Origin: Gammaproteobacteria bacterium
GTDB lineage: Bacteria; Pseudomonadota; Gammaproteobacteria; Nitrosococcales; Methylophagaceae
Direction: 5' to 3'
DNA length: 41,003 nucleotides
Assembly: GCA_023488305.1 (NCBI GenBank)
Contig: JAMDEF010000173.1
Location: forward strand, 1 to 41,003
Below, piece after piece: positions 22,717 to 32,472 of this stretch. Numbering within the stretch: the first letter of the stretch is position 1; every line of letters starts with the position of its first letter. The notes below the pieces were generated by a model. That model had not been told where the DNA came from and did not search any database. It saw nothing but the letters and a program-made list of their open reading frames with translations. Both the position numbers and the translations under genes were made by a program.

Positions 22717-22742
22717 AAAGGCTGCACATTGATGCAGCCTTT
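22717..22742. terminator. Bidirectional rho-independent terminator between convergent genes
   Basis: Perfect 10-bp stem AAAGGCTGCA-CATTGA-TGCAGCCTTT between the oxidoreductase stop (22709) and the MCP stop (22750). Confidence 0.82.
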
Positions 22743-22749
22743 CTGTTAC

Positions 22750-24357
22750 TTAAACCTGAAATTTATCAACCGTGGTTTTGAGGCGTCCAGAGAGCAGGGC
22801 AAGCTGTTGGGCCGTTTGAGATATTTGTTCACTGATTTCGGCCCGATCCTTCGCCATTTGTGAAATTTTGTCGATTTGACTGTTAATTTCATTGCTGTCA
22901 TCACTTCCTTGTGCTGCAGCCGCTGCAATATTTTCAATAACATTATTTGTCTGCTGGGCGCCGGCATTAATCTGCTGCAGCGATTGACCAGCTTTTTCGA
23001 CAAGTTCAACGCCATGTTTGACCAGAATTTCACCCTGATCAGCATGTTTGACGGCATTCTGTGTTTCTGATTGCACAGCAGCGATGACCTCTCCAATCTC
23101 TAATGTGGCCTTGGATGTACGCTCAGCTAATTTGCGTACTTCATCAGCCACGACGGCAAAACCACGTCCTTGCTCGCCAGCACGCGCGGCTTCAATAGCG
23201 GCATTTAACGCCAGTAAGTTGGTTTGAGCCGCAATGTCTTGAATTACTTGAATGATTCCGCTGATTTCGTCTGAACGCGCACCGAGATTAGTGACGGTGG
23301 CCGCCATATGTCGAACAGCTTCAGCGATTTGATTAATGCTATCAGCCGCTTCAGCCACAACTGTTCGTCCATTTTCTGCAGAGAATTGGGCTGTCTTGGA
23401 AATTTCCTGAGCTTCAGAAGCATTATTTGCCATCGACTCAATAGTCGAATTGATATGGGTGATTTTCTCGACGATATCGTCCACTACCTGCTTCTGTTTG
23501 ACGGACCCGGTGGCAACGCGATCGGAAATATTCGTAAGCTGATTGGCTGATTCAGACGTTTTTTGAGTATGTTCCAGCAGATCACGAATAATAGTTTGTA
23601 AATTATTCATAAACTGATTAAAGGCACTGGCGACCACGCCTATTTCATCATCGGCATTCACAATAGGTAATCGTTTGGTGAGATCCGCTTCACCAATAGC
23701 CAGATTACTCATCGATGATTCAAGTTCACTCAGAGGCAGCAATAAACGACGGGTTAATAGTCGAATAACAATGGCAGAAAGAATTACCAAAATAATGGCA
23801 AAAATCACACTTTTGGTAACCAACTCGCCAATAATATCGAAAAACCGTGCTTTTTCGACACCAACATACAAAATGCCGATGACTTCACCATTAGCATTCA
23901 GAATCGGCTCGTAGGCCGTAAAATAACGCACGCCTAGAATGTCTGCTTCACCATGAAACGGCTGCGCCTGTTTTAATACCGTGTCGTAAACTTCACCTGG
24001 AGCGAGCTTTGTACCAATGGCGCGTGTTCCATCGTCTTTAATCACATTAGTCGATATGCGCGTGTCGTATTGAAAAATAGTGGCCGTTCCGCCCACTAAT
24101 TCTTTGATTTTATCAACAACAGCATAATCCTGATCGAGGGGCTGGCCATCAAGTAGCAACTGGTTGTTTTCCAGGCTGAATTGCTGACCTTGCTGCTGTA
24201 ACACGGACCAGGCCACCCGCATATTACTTTCCTGGTTTTCCTGGGCCTGCATATATAAGCCCTGACTCAGAATATAGGTGGTAGCGCTGACGATAATGAA
24301 AGTTAAAAACAGACTGCTTACCACATTCGACACAATGAGTTTCTGGTATAGCTTCAT
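22750..24357 (-). CDS. Methyl-accepting chemotaxis protein with periplasmic Cache-type sensor
   Basis: Two TM segments flanking a sensor with [30 protein letters not shown]...[24 protein letters not shown] (Cache_3-Cache_2-like), HAMP, and the conserved hairpin tip. Confidence 0.94.
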   Translation of the reverse strand: MKLYQKLIVSNVVSSLFLTFIIVSATTYILSQGLYMQAQENQESNMRVAWSVLQQQGQQFSLENNQLLLDGQPLDQDYAVVDKIKELVGGTATIFQYDTRISTNVIKDDGTRAIGTKLAPGEVYDTVLKQAQPFHGEADILGVRYFTAYEPILNANGEVIGILYVGVEKARFFDIIGELVTKSVIFAIILVILSAIVIRLLTRRLLLPLSELESSMSNLAIGEADLTKRLPIVNADDEIGVVASAFNQFMNNLQTIIRDLLEHTQKTSESANQLTNISDRVATGSVKQKQVVDDIVEKITHINSTIESMANNASEAQEISKTAQFSAENGRTVVAEAADSINQIAEAVRHMAATVTNLGARSDEISGIIQVIQDIAAQTNLLALNAAIEAARAGEQGRGFAVVADEVRKLAERTSKATLEIGEVIAAVQSETQNAVKHADQGEILVKHGVELVEKAGQSLQQINAGAQQTNNVIENIAAAAAQGSDDSNEINSQIDKISQMAKDRAEISEQISQTAQQLALLSGRLKTTVDKFQV

Positions 24358-24520
24358 ATTCTCTCACTCCAGCTCATGCTGTTTTTTATAGATATAACTA
24401 CTGCCTCAGATGGTTATCGTCCGCCTTGACAATTTAATGAGTTATATTCAATTTAACAATTATTTGTGATGCGCTAAATGGCCAAAAGTAAGATGTAAAG
24501 TTGTTAGGAGGGGGTAAATA

Positions 24521-24554
24521 AAAAAGCCACTCAATAATTATAGAGTGGCTTTTT
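24521..24554 (-). terminator. Rho-independent terminator of the downstream MCP gene
   Basis: AAAAAGCCACTC-AATAATTATA-GAGTGGCTTTTT, perfect 12-bp stem just 3' of the stop at 24577. Confidence 0.82.
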
Positions 24555-24576
24555 CTAAGGCTTATAAGCGAATAAC

Positions 24577-26235
24577 TTAACTGGCAGTTTTAAATTTACT
24601 GATCGATTGTTGCAGCACATCCGCCAACTGATTGAGTTCATAACTCAAGGTTGAAATCGATTGGGAGCCGGCTTCAGCCTTATCTGATACGGCAGTTATC
24701 CGGCGGAAGTTATTGTTAATTTCCTCGGCCACTGCCGATTGCTGTTCGGCGACACTGGCGATTTGGGCATTCATATCATTGATCGCGGTTACTGAGCGAC
24801 TGATGACCGCTAAGGATTCACCGGCATGCTCTGCCTGAGTGACACATTGATGCGCTTTATTTTTGCCTTCTTCCATCACTTTGACCGCGATTACGGTTCT
24901 GCTTTGGGTTTTTTCAATCAGCTTTTGAATATTTAAGGTTGATTCCTTAGTACGACTGGCCAGGCCACGTACTTCATCAGCGACAACAGCAAAACCCCGA
25001 CCATGTTCACCGGCGCGGGCCGCTTCAATTGCTGCATTTAAAGCCAGTAAATTAGTTTGTTCGGTGATATCAGCGATGACTTCGACAACCGTACCAATTT
25101 TTTTACTGTCCTCTGATAATTCATCAATTACACGTGCTGCTTCTTCAACTTTAGCCGCCAACTCAGCAATACTGGCAATCGTTTTACTAACTTCCTGATT
25201 ACCATTAATGGTTTCTTTATCAGCAGTTTGAGCCTGCATGGCAGCCTCACTGGTCAGGCGGGCAATTTCTTGCACAGAAGTAGAAATTTCACTGATCGCA
25301 TTGGCACCATCCAAAGTTTGCTGCTTTTGATCAATAACCAAACTTTGATTTTCGGTGGAAGTTTTATTCATCACCTTGGCTGCATCAGATACCTGCCCGG
25401 CAGAATTACTAATCGCTTTCATGATGTGTGAAAGTTCACTCGACATAGAGCTCAAGGCACCAACAATGCTTTTCGGGAAGTGGGTTTGAGCTTGTTGAGT
25501 CAAATCACCCGATGCAAATGCACTGATTAATTCTGCAGCAGAATCAGGCTCACCACCGATGGTGGAATAAAGACGACCAATCAACCGATAGCTCACAAAA
25601 ATGGCAATGACAATGGCAATTAGCGTAACGGTGATCATCAAAGCCATAAATCCACCCGTTTGCTGACGAATGTAATCGACTTGATTGCTGATAGTGACTT
25701 CCTGAAAATCGATAAATTGATTTACGGCAGCTAACCATTGTGTGTAAGCAGGAGAAGTATTGACCATCAGATAATCCCGGGCTTCTATGTTTCTGCCTTG
25801 ACTGATTAAGTTAATAGTCTGGGCTGTGTGGGCCAAAGTCTGTTGTTCAATTGCTTTGATATTGTCTAACAGTGTTTTTTCTTGAGCGGTAAATTGCTGT
25901 GGATTATTGGCCATCGCTTCAAGGTTTACAGCTGATTCAGCATAGAATTGTTCTAAGCGTTCGATATCCTGTAGATGCTGTTGGCGCTCGGCACTATTTT
26001 CGCTTAACACTACATCTCGAATGGAAATAGCCCGGTCATGAACACTGCCACGAAAGTTAATGGCGGCACGTGTAATGGATGCATTAGCGGCACGTTGTTT
26101 GACACTATCGACCTCGTTGATTTTACTCATTGTGCGATCAATTTTACCGACTTCGTTTATGCCGATTATGGCGATTAACACCATTAAACTTAATACGATG
26201 CCAAAGCCGAGTTGAAGCCTGTTTTTGATAGTCAC
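24577..26235 (-). CDS. Methyl-accepting chemotaxis protein with four-helix-bundle-type sensor
   Basis: N-terminal TM, helical periplasmic domain ([44 protein letters not shown]), second TM, tip [37 protein letters not shown]. Confidence 0.94.
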   Translation of the reverse strand: MTIKNRLQLGFGIVLSLMVLIAIIGINEVGKIDRTMSKINEVDSVKQRAANASITRAAINFRGSVHDRAISIRDVVLSENSAERQQHLQDIERLEQFYAESAVNLEAMANNPQQFTAQEKTLLDNIKAIEQQTLAHTAQTINLISQGRNIEARDYLMVNTSPAYTQWLAAVNQFIDFQEVTISNQVDYIRQQTGGFMALMITVTLIAIVIAIFVSYRLIGRLYSTIGGEPDSAAELISAFASGDLTQQAQTHFPKSIVGALSSMSSELSHIMKAISNSAGQVSDAAKVMNKTSTENQSLVIDQKQQTLDGANAISEISTSVQEIARLTSEAAMQAQTADKETINGNQEVSKTIASIAELAAKVEEAARVIDELSEDSKKIGTVVEVIADITEQTNLLALNAAIEAARAGEHGRGFAVVADEVRGLASRTKESTLNIQKLIEKTQSRTVIAVKVMEEGKNKAHQCVTQAEHAGESLAVISRSVTAINDMNAQIASVAEQQSAVAEEINNNFRRITAVSDKAEAGSQSISTLSYELNQLADVLQQSISKFKTAS

Positions 26236-26415
26236 TGAAATTTCCTGGTTATTTAATGCAACGCATCTTCGCGGATCGCATGTGAGTTTTGTGTCAAAGC
26301 AATATTATGTATGCCTGTTTAAATAGCGAAATCAGGAAATTTCTTAAAATGCTTAGGAATGAGCATTAGCTATCATTTAGCGTGGGTGTAGCAACGAGGG
26401 CTATACGGGGAGTGA

Positions 26416-27471
26416 TTAAAACAAGCTCATTTGACTATCTGGAGCTTGAAATATGTCACAACGTAATACAGGCAGAGTGGAGTTGACGTTTAATTTTTTG
26501 CAGATATTGCGAAAACGTTGAGCTAACAAATCAGCAAAAATACCTTCACCGCGAAGCCGATGACCAAACCGCGGATCGTTATTTTTACCGCCGCGTAAAT
26601 CATGTATGCGATTCAAAATATGTTGTGCTTGATCCGGGCGGTGAGTTTGCAGCCAGTCTTCGAACAATGGACTGACCTCCAGCGGTAATCTGAGCAGAAT
26701 GTAATGGACATCTAATGCACCGGCATCTACCACGGCTTTTACAATATTCTCAAGCTCCGCATCGGTTAATACTGGAATAACCGGCGCAATTAAAACTGTT
26801 ACCGGAATACCTGCAGCGCGTAATGTTTCAATGGTTTGCAAACGACGTTTCGGAGTACTTGCTCTGGGTTCCATTATTCGTGATAAGGCAGGATCCAGTG
26901 TGGTTATAGATAGATGAACCTGTACTAAATCTACTGAGGCCATCTGTTGCAGAATATCAATATCACGTTCTACCATGGCCGACTTGGTCACGATATGACA
27001 GGGATGACGGGTTTCATTCAAAACCTGCAGAATCTGTCGGGTGATTTGATAGTCGCGTTCGATTGGCTGGTAGGGATCGGTGTTTGCGCCTAATGAGATG
27101 GGCGAGCATTGATAATTCTTTGCCGCTAATTCTTTTTTGAGCAACTTTGCAGCATCAGGTTTAGCTGTCAGTTTTGTTTCAAAATCCAGTCCGGGGGAGA
27201 GTCCTAAATAGGCATGGGATGGGCGAGCATAACAATAAATACAGCCATGTTCGCAACCACGATAGGCATTTATGGATTGGCTAAAAGGTAAATCAGGCGA
27301 TTGATTGCGGGTGATGATGGTTTTCGGGTGTTCTATTTCTACCGTCGTTTTGGGCGGGTTTTCTGGTTCCTGAAACCAACCATCCTCAACTGTTTCCCGT
27401 TGGTGAGCATTGTATCGCCCATCAATATGCTCAGATGTGCCGCGTCCTTTGATGGGAGATTTATGATTCAA
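26416..27471 (-). CDS. PA0069-family radical SAM protein (SplB-like)
   Basis: RGCEHGCIYCYARPSHAYLGLSPGLDFETKL with CX3CX2C radical SAM motif; long family-typical N-terminus. Confidence 0.92.
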   Translation of the reverse strand: MNHKSPIKGRGTSEHIDGRYNAHQRETVEDGWFQEPENPPKTTVEIEHPKTIITRNQSPDLPFSQSINAYRGCEHGCIYCYARPSHAYLGLSPGLDFETKLTAKPDAAKLLKKELAAKNYQCSPISLGANTDPYQPIERDYQITRQILQVLNETRHPCHIVTKSAMVERDIDILQQMASVDLVQVHLSITTLDPALSRIMEPRASTPKRRLQTIETLRAAGIPVTVLIAPVIPVLTDAELENIVKAVVDAGALDVHYILLRLPLEVSPLFEDWLQTHRPDQAQHILNRIHDLRGGKNNDPRFGHRLRGEGIFADLLAQRFRNICKKLNVNSTLPVLRCDIFQAPDSQMSLF

Positions 27472-27473
27472 AG

Positions 27474-28196
27474 TTAATCAGAAAGATAATATTCCACAGT
27501 AGAAACCACGCGAACCTGTTTGATATGCGGATTATTGTTGTCGCGAGCGGTAATGCTGAATTGGCCTTGAGACGCTTTGCGAATTTTGCCTAAATCACTG
27601 TCAGAATCCTGGGCAAACTTCTCAGCAACTTCACGGGCGTTTTCAGTGGCTTCTTCGATCATTTCCGGTTTGACTTCATTGAGTCGGGTAAACAGATATT
27701 CGGTTTGTGCCATGTAGTTTTCACCGGTCAATACCAAACCTTGCTTACCTAATTCCGCCACAGCAGGCATTGCCAGTCGAACCGCCTCAATATTTTGCGA
27801 ATAGACAGTGACGGTTTGCGTTGCGGTATAACGAAATTCTGCTCTTGGACCACCACCATATTGTTGAGCGGACTTGTCGATAATTGCGGGTGCGTTGAAG
27901 GTGATCTCGTCTTGCTTAATGCCACGCTGCTGCAGAAACTCACGAACTTTCTTGCCGTTACTTTCAATCGCTTGATACAACTCAGGCAGATCGTTATTGG
28001 CTTCAGTAAATTGAATTGGCCAAATCACCACGTCGGCAGGGTAGTCACGCTCAGATAAACCTTTTACCGTGACGCTGCGTTCCAGCTGTTTGAAATCAAT
28101 TAACGCCTTACCCAGCTGAAAGCCTAGCAACGTTAAGCCCAGAAATAATGCTCCACCCAAAATCAATGCCGTTGTTTTACTTTGATTAGCCATCAT
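27474..28196 (-). CDS. SIMPL domain-containing protein (DUF541), periplasmic-anchored
   Basis: N-terminal TM anchor, then RSVTVKGLSERDYPADVVIWPIQF typical of SIMPL proteins. ATG at 28196 preceded by AGGAG; the ORF track extends to TTG 28217. Confidence 0.87.
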   Translation of the reverse strand: MMANQSKTTALILGGALFLGLTLLGFQLGKALIDFKQLERSVTVKGLSERDYPADVVIWPIQFTEANNDLPELYQAIESNGKKVREFLQQRGIKQDEITFNAPAIIDKSAQQYGGGPRAEFRYTATQTVTVYSQNIEAVRLAMPAVAELGKQGLVLTGENYMAQTEYLFTRLNEVKPEMIEEATENAREVAEKFAQDSDSDLGKIRKASQGQFSITARDNNNPHIKQVRVVSTVEYYLSD

Positions 28197-28213
28197 TCCA
28201 AACTCCTGTTGTA

Positions 28214-29218
28214 TCAACGATGATCAGTAAAATGTTCTCTGGCGTAAGCGACGCGATCTTCGACGCTCATCCTTTTTTTGTGGCTTAGACCTTCAATCTG
28301 ACGCAATCTAGGCAGTAAACCTTTGCCATTGGCAATTTGAATGGTTAGGCCAGGACGGGCATTCAGTTCCAGTAACATCGGGCCTTTAAAACGATCCAAG
28401 ACGATATCGGTTCCCAAATATCCCAAGCCGGACATTTCATAACAAGACACAGCCAAATTTAATACTTCTTCCCAATGCGGCACATTCAACGTCATCATGT
28501 TGAGACCTGTGTCTGGATGCAGCAGAATTGGTTTATCAAATTGTACGGCACGCAATGCATGGCCATCACCGATATCCAGACCAACACCTACTGCACCTTG
28601 ATGCAGGTTGGCTTTACCATTGGAAGCGGCAGTTGATAAACGCATCATTGCCATTACCGGAAAACCACGAAACACAATAACGCGTGTATCAGGCACACCT
28701 TCATAGCTGAAACCGCTAAAGCAATCATCAAAATGAATCAGATCTTCAATAATGGCGACATCAGCACGACCGCCCAGCGAAAACAATCCCGCTAGAATAT
28801 TGGATACATGACGTTCCAAATCACCAATGTTGGCGAATTGACCATTTGATTTGCGATATCCTTCTTCACTCTGCCGAGTGATAACCAAAATGCCTTTGCC
28901 ACCTGAACCATGGGCCGGTTTGATACAAAAACCGCTGCTGCAGCGTTGCAGAATACCAGCAAGATCTTTTACCGAATGTTGTTCGCTGATGACACCAATC
29001 AAATCAGGCACTTTTACGCCTGCTTCCAGTGCCAGTTCCTTGGTTTGTAACTTATCGTCGACCAGTGGAAACAGATGGCGTGGATTGTAGCGGCTGATAT
29101 AGGAAACATTACGCCGATTCATCCCCAACACACCGATTTTGCTCAGTGCACTGGGATGCGCATAACGCTCACGCATGGTTTGAAACCAGTTCAATTTTTT
29201 TTCAGCTGGTTCGCTCAT
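28214..29218 (-). CDS. Alpha-L-glutamate ligase-like protein (RimK-like ATP-grasp)
   Basis: CIKPAHGSGGKGILVI and LLELNARPGLTIQIANGKGLLPRL, ATP-grasp metal/ATP-binding motifs. Confidence 0.9.
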   Translation of the reverse strand: MSEPAEKKLNWFQTMRERYAHPSALSKIGVLGMNRRNVSYISRYNPRHLFPLVDDKLQTKELALEAGVKVPDLIGVISEQHSVKDLAGILQRCSSGFCIKPAHGSGGKGILVITRQSEEGYRKSNGQFANIGDLERHVSNILAGLFSLGGRADVAIIEDLIHFDDCFSGFSYEGVPDTRVIVFRGFPVMAMMRLSTAASNGKANLHQGAVGVGLDIGDGHALRAVQFDKPILLHPDTGLNMMTLNVPHWEEVLNLAVSCYEMSGLGYLGTDIVLDRFKGPMLLELNARPGLTIQIANGKGLLPRLRQIEGLSHKKRMSVEDRVAYAREHFTDHR

Positions 29219-30726
29219 TGTTTATCCAGCTTGGTCAGAGGTTTAAACCGCTTTAATTCAAGCAAACGATAACCGGTATAACTACCCGCAACCAATGTCA
29301 GTGCCATCAGAATCAGCTGAATTCCCATAAAGTTAAAGGTTAAATGGCGAACCCAGTCGAGGTTCATCGCCAAGTAGGCAAGGATGGCAACCAGTAACGA
29401 ACCACCGCCTTGAATCATAACTTCCTTGGCACCTTCTTCTTCCCAGAGGATAGACATACGTTCAATGGTCCATGCCAGAATGATCATCGGGAAGAAGGTG
29501 ATTTTCATACCTTCAGTCAGACCAAATTTATAGGCGACAATCGAGAAGATAGCGATCATGCCGATAACCATAATAATGACCGCGGATATTCGGGCGACCA
29601 GTAGTAAGTTGAGATAGGACAAGTAGGATCGGATCATCAAACCTACGCCGACAATCAGTAAAAAGCCGATCAAACCGGTCATTAAACTGGTTTGGATAAA
29701 CGCCATGGCAATCAATACCGGCATAAAGGTACCCGAGGTTTTGATACCCACCAGAATTCGCATCAAGACAACAATCAATACGCCTACCGGGATCAGCAAA
29801 ATACCTTTAAAAATAGCTTGTTCTTCAAGCGGCAGGGTATACAGCGAAAAATTCAGCCATTCGTTATCAGCAAACTTTTGGTTTAAAGCGATGTTGAAGG
29901 GTTGCTCTTGTGAAATCATTGAGAAAGTAACTTGTGCATTGGTTGCACCTACCACTTCCAATACGGGGCCAGAATGATATTGCCACAGCAACATATTTTC
30001 AGCTTGGCCTTGTACACCGGTTTCAGGGTTAAACACCTCATAGTCTTCGCCATCAAACACCTGAATGTATTCAATTAATGACTGACGTCGACGGCCATCT
30101 TCCAGATACAAAGCATGAATGCGTCTGGCAGGCACGCCAGCTTCTTGCAGCAATTGAGCAATCCAGATGGTTTTAGGCTTGAGTTGTGCCAGCAATTCAG
30201 CGGTTTGCTGTTGATTATTAAATTCGTGAATCAGTTCACGAGCCAGCGTGTAGTTGGAAGACGAGCGTTCTGTGGCACGATCCAGAATCATTTGGGCGGC
30301 TGAAGCATAAGGCTCTTTTTCAACGTTTGGTTTAACGTTTGCTACTGGCTCCTGTTCTGCCGGAATGGCATACGGATCCAACAACATATCAACTTTGTAA
30401 TAAAGTGATTGATTGCCAGTGGCTTCGCGGATAGACCATTCTGCGTAGGTGCCGCCTTTACGATCAACAAAGGCTAAACCATAACCCGGACTAGCTGTTT
30501 GTTGATTAAGCTGAGTAAAGCCCGGTTGGGTATTTGGAATGGCTAGACGGGCAGTAACCGGTTCACCACGAGCTTCAAAATCTACCTTGGCTTCAATTGA
30601 CCAAGTTTGACGTTGTTCACCTGGAAACCAGGGAATATCAAACGCAATATGACGATGTAAAGTAAGCGCTAAACCTGCAAAAAACAGCAGACTGACCAGA
30701 ATATAAAACGGCGCACGTGATGCCAT
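29215..30726 (-). CDS. Inactive transglutaminase fused to 7 transmembrane segments
   Basis: N-terminal TM, soluble domain with transglutaminase-like AQLLQEAGVPARRIHALYLEDG but no cysteine, then a multi-TM C-terminal half. ATGA overlap with the next gene. Confidence 0.87.
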   Translation of the reverse strand: MASRAPFYILVSLLFFAGLALTLHRHIAFDIPWFPGEQRQTWSIEAKVDFEARGEPVTARLAIPNTQPGFTQLNQQTASPGYGLAFVDRKGGTYAEWSIREATGNQSLYYKVDMLLDPYAIPAEQEPVANVKPNVEKEPYASAAQMILDRATERSSSNYTLARELIHEFNNQQQTAELLAQLKPKTIWIAQLLQEAGVPARRIHALYLEDGRRRQSLIEYIQVFDGEDYEVFNPETGVQGQAENMLLWQYHSGPVLEVVGATNAQVTFSMISQEQPFNIALNQKFADNEWLNFSLYTLPLEEQAIFKGILLIPVGVLIVVLMRILVGIKTSGTFMPVLIAMAFIQTSLMTGLIGFLLIVGVGLMIRSYLSYLNLLLVARISAVIIMVIGMIAIFSIVAYKFGLTEGMKITFFPMIILAWTIERMSILWEEEGAKEVMIQGGGSLLVAILAYLAMNLDWVRHLTFNFMGIQLILMALTLVAGSYTGYRLLELKRFKPLTKLDKQ

Positions 30727-30735
30727 GAGGTTTCC

Positions 30736-31614
30736 TTATTCTTCTTCTGATACTTTAGGATTAGCTTGTTCTGCTTTTTTCGGAATAGCTGATGCCCGAT
30801 CTGTCAGTAGCTCTGGTTTAGGTTGAACATTTTTCTTGGCAACGTCGACTACAGCAATATCTTTCAAAAACTCACGGCCCAGCAAAATCGGATAAGTCAT
30901 ATGTGAACGATCGGTGAGGGTAAATTCTGCGGTATCGGTCATATTGCCGATCTTGATGGTTAGTCTGACGACCGGACGTTTATCCACTTCATTAGTTGAA
31001 GATTGACGGATATTGGCAATTCGGGCGATAGGTGCTTCTACCTCATAACTGTTATCACTGCCTTCTTCCGGAACAATAGTAAAACGCGCCCATTTCTGAC
31101 CATCACGTTCCAAAGTCACAATATCTTGTGCCGTTAACGATGAGGTTGTGGCACCGGTATCTACTCGAGCTGGGAAAACACGATTGACGGCTTCAATCCA
31201 TAACCACTCAGATTGACCCAATACCAATTTATCACCCAATGTCATCGGTGCTGGTGGCGGGCAGCTTTGGCTGCTTGCAGCAGAAGCGACTTGAGCTGTT
31301 TGCACAGATTCGACTACTGCACGTTGAGCCAGTTTTTCACTGAGCTGCTCAACTTGATGGTTTAACTCATCGAGTTGTTTGCGAGTGACTTGTTGTTCTT
31401 TGGAAAAAGATTGCAGGCCAGCTTGGTGCTTGTTTTGATTATCGATAACTTTTTGGCATTGCTGACTCAGTTGATTTTGAATTCGGGATTCACTGTCACT
31501 AAGCGCTGACTTTAATTGTTCATTTGAAACGGTCGGACGGGTTTCATTTTGAACGCAAGCTGTTGTAAACAAACTAGATAAAATAAGGATGAGAGGTAAT
31601 TTATGTTTGAACAT
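30736..31614 (-). CDS. ATP-dependent zinc protease family / retropepsin-like aspartyl protease, predicted lipoprotein
   Basis: Lipobox-like N-terminus LILSSLFTTAC; coiled-coil-like region; FPARVDTGATTSSLTAQDI (D-T-G-A) and MTYPILLGREFLKDIAVVDV typical of PF05618-type proteins. Confidence 0.88.
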   Translation of the reverse strand: MFKHKLPLILILSSLFTTACVQNETRPTVSNEQLKSALSDSESRIQNQLSQQCQKVIDNQNKHQAGLQSFSKEQQVTRKQLDELNHQVEQLSEKLAQRAVVESVQTAQVASAASSQSCPPPAPMTLGDKLVLGQSEWLWIEAVNRVFPARVDTGATTSSLTAQDIVTLERDGQKWARFTIVPEEGSDNSYEVEAPIARIANIRQSSTNEVDKRPVVRLTIKIGNMTDTAEFTLTDRSHMTYPILLGREFLKDIAVVDVAKKNVQPKPELLTDRASAIPKKAEQANPKVSEEE

Positions 31615-31704
31615 GTCTTTCCTAAAGCTTAAAACGGATTATTAAGTCAAAACGCAATTATCAAAACAAAATTGATAGGACTGCATATTATGAAGTAATC
31701 CCTG

Positions 31705-32472
31705 CTAATCCGGAGATATTTTCTCGGTGAGTAAATGTACGTAACGTCCCATGTCACGATAGGTAGGCATACGGCAATACTGATGCTCTAATGCCAGTAA
31801 TTCTTGTTCATTTGTCTGGTTTCGGCTCTCAGAGTTCAAATAATCACTAAACACGCGAATTCCACTGTATTGAATTATCTCAAAACGATTACTTTCTAAA
31901 AACTGAATCAATTCATACGGATATTGTGGAAACGGCGGACTTAATTTGTTTCCGGCACCAATATAGCGATCATTCAGGATTGGTTCCAGTCTCCAGCCAC
32001 CTTGAATGATATTTTTATAAACCATGGCGTTGCGGTTATAAAACATCAATGACAGGTAACCACCGGTTTTTACACGGTCTAGCACAAGTTTTAAGGTTTC
32101 TAAAGGCGTTGCCAGCCATTCCACTACGGCATGGCAAATCACTAAGTCAAACTCTGCTAACTGCGGTGCCAGCTGCTGAATTGAAGCGTGATGGAAGCCT
32201 GCATCCAGCTCTGCTTGCGCAAATGACTGCTTGGCCTGCTCAAGTAATTTCTCTGAAATATCACATAAAGTCAGTTGATGACCAAAGCCGGCCAACCACA
32301 AACTGATTTGACCGGCTCCACAACCTGCATCCCAAATCTGTAAATCTTTAGATTCGGTGAACTGATGTAAATCTTGTTTAAGTATCTCTAAACGTAACTG
32401 ACCCTTGCTGGTGTCATAAATACGCGCATTAAAGCGCTCAGCCAAATCGTCAAAATTACGATCCTGTTGCAT
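31705..32472 (-). CDS. cmoM: tRNA 5-carboxymethoxyuridine methyltransferase
   Basis: MQQDRNFDDLAERFNARIYDTSKGQLRLEIL closely resembles the E. coli CmoM (SmtA) N-terminus; SAM-binding WDAGCGAGQISLWLAGFGH; LSLMFYNRNAM. Confidence 0.92.
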   Translation of the reverse strand: MQQDRNFDDLAERFNARIYDTSKGQLRLEILKQDLHQFTESKDLQIWDAGCGAGQISLWLAGFGHQLTLCDISEKLLEQAKQSFAQAELDAGFHHASIQQLAPQLAEFDLVICHAVVEWLATPLETLKLVLDRVKTGGYLSLMFYNRNAMVYKNIIQGGWRLEPILNDRYIGAGNKLSPPFPQYPYELIQFLESNRFEIIQYSGIRVFSDYLNSESRNQTNEQELLALEHQYCRMPTYRDMGRYVHLLTEKISPD

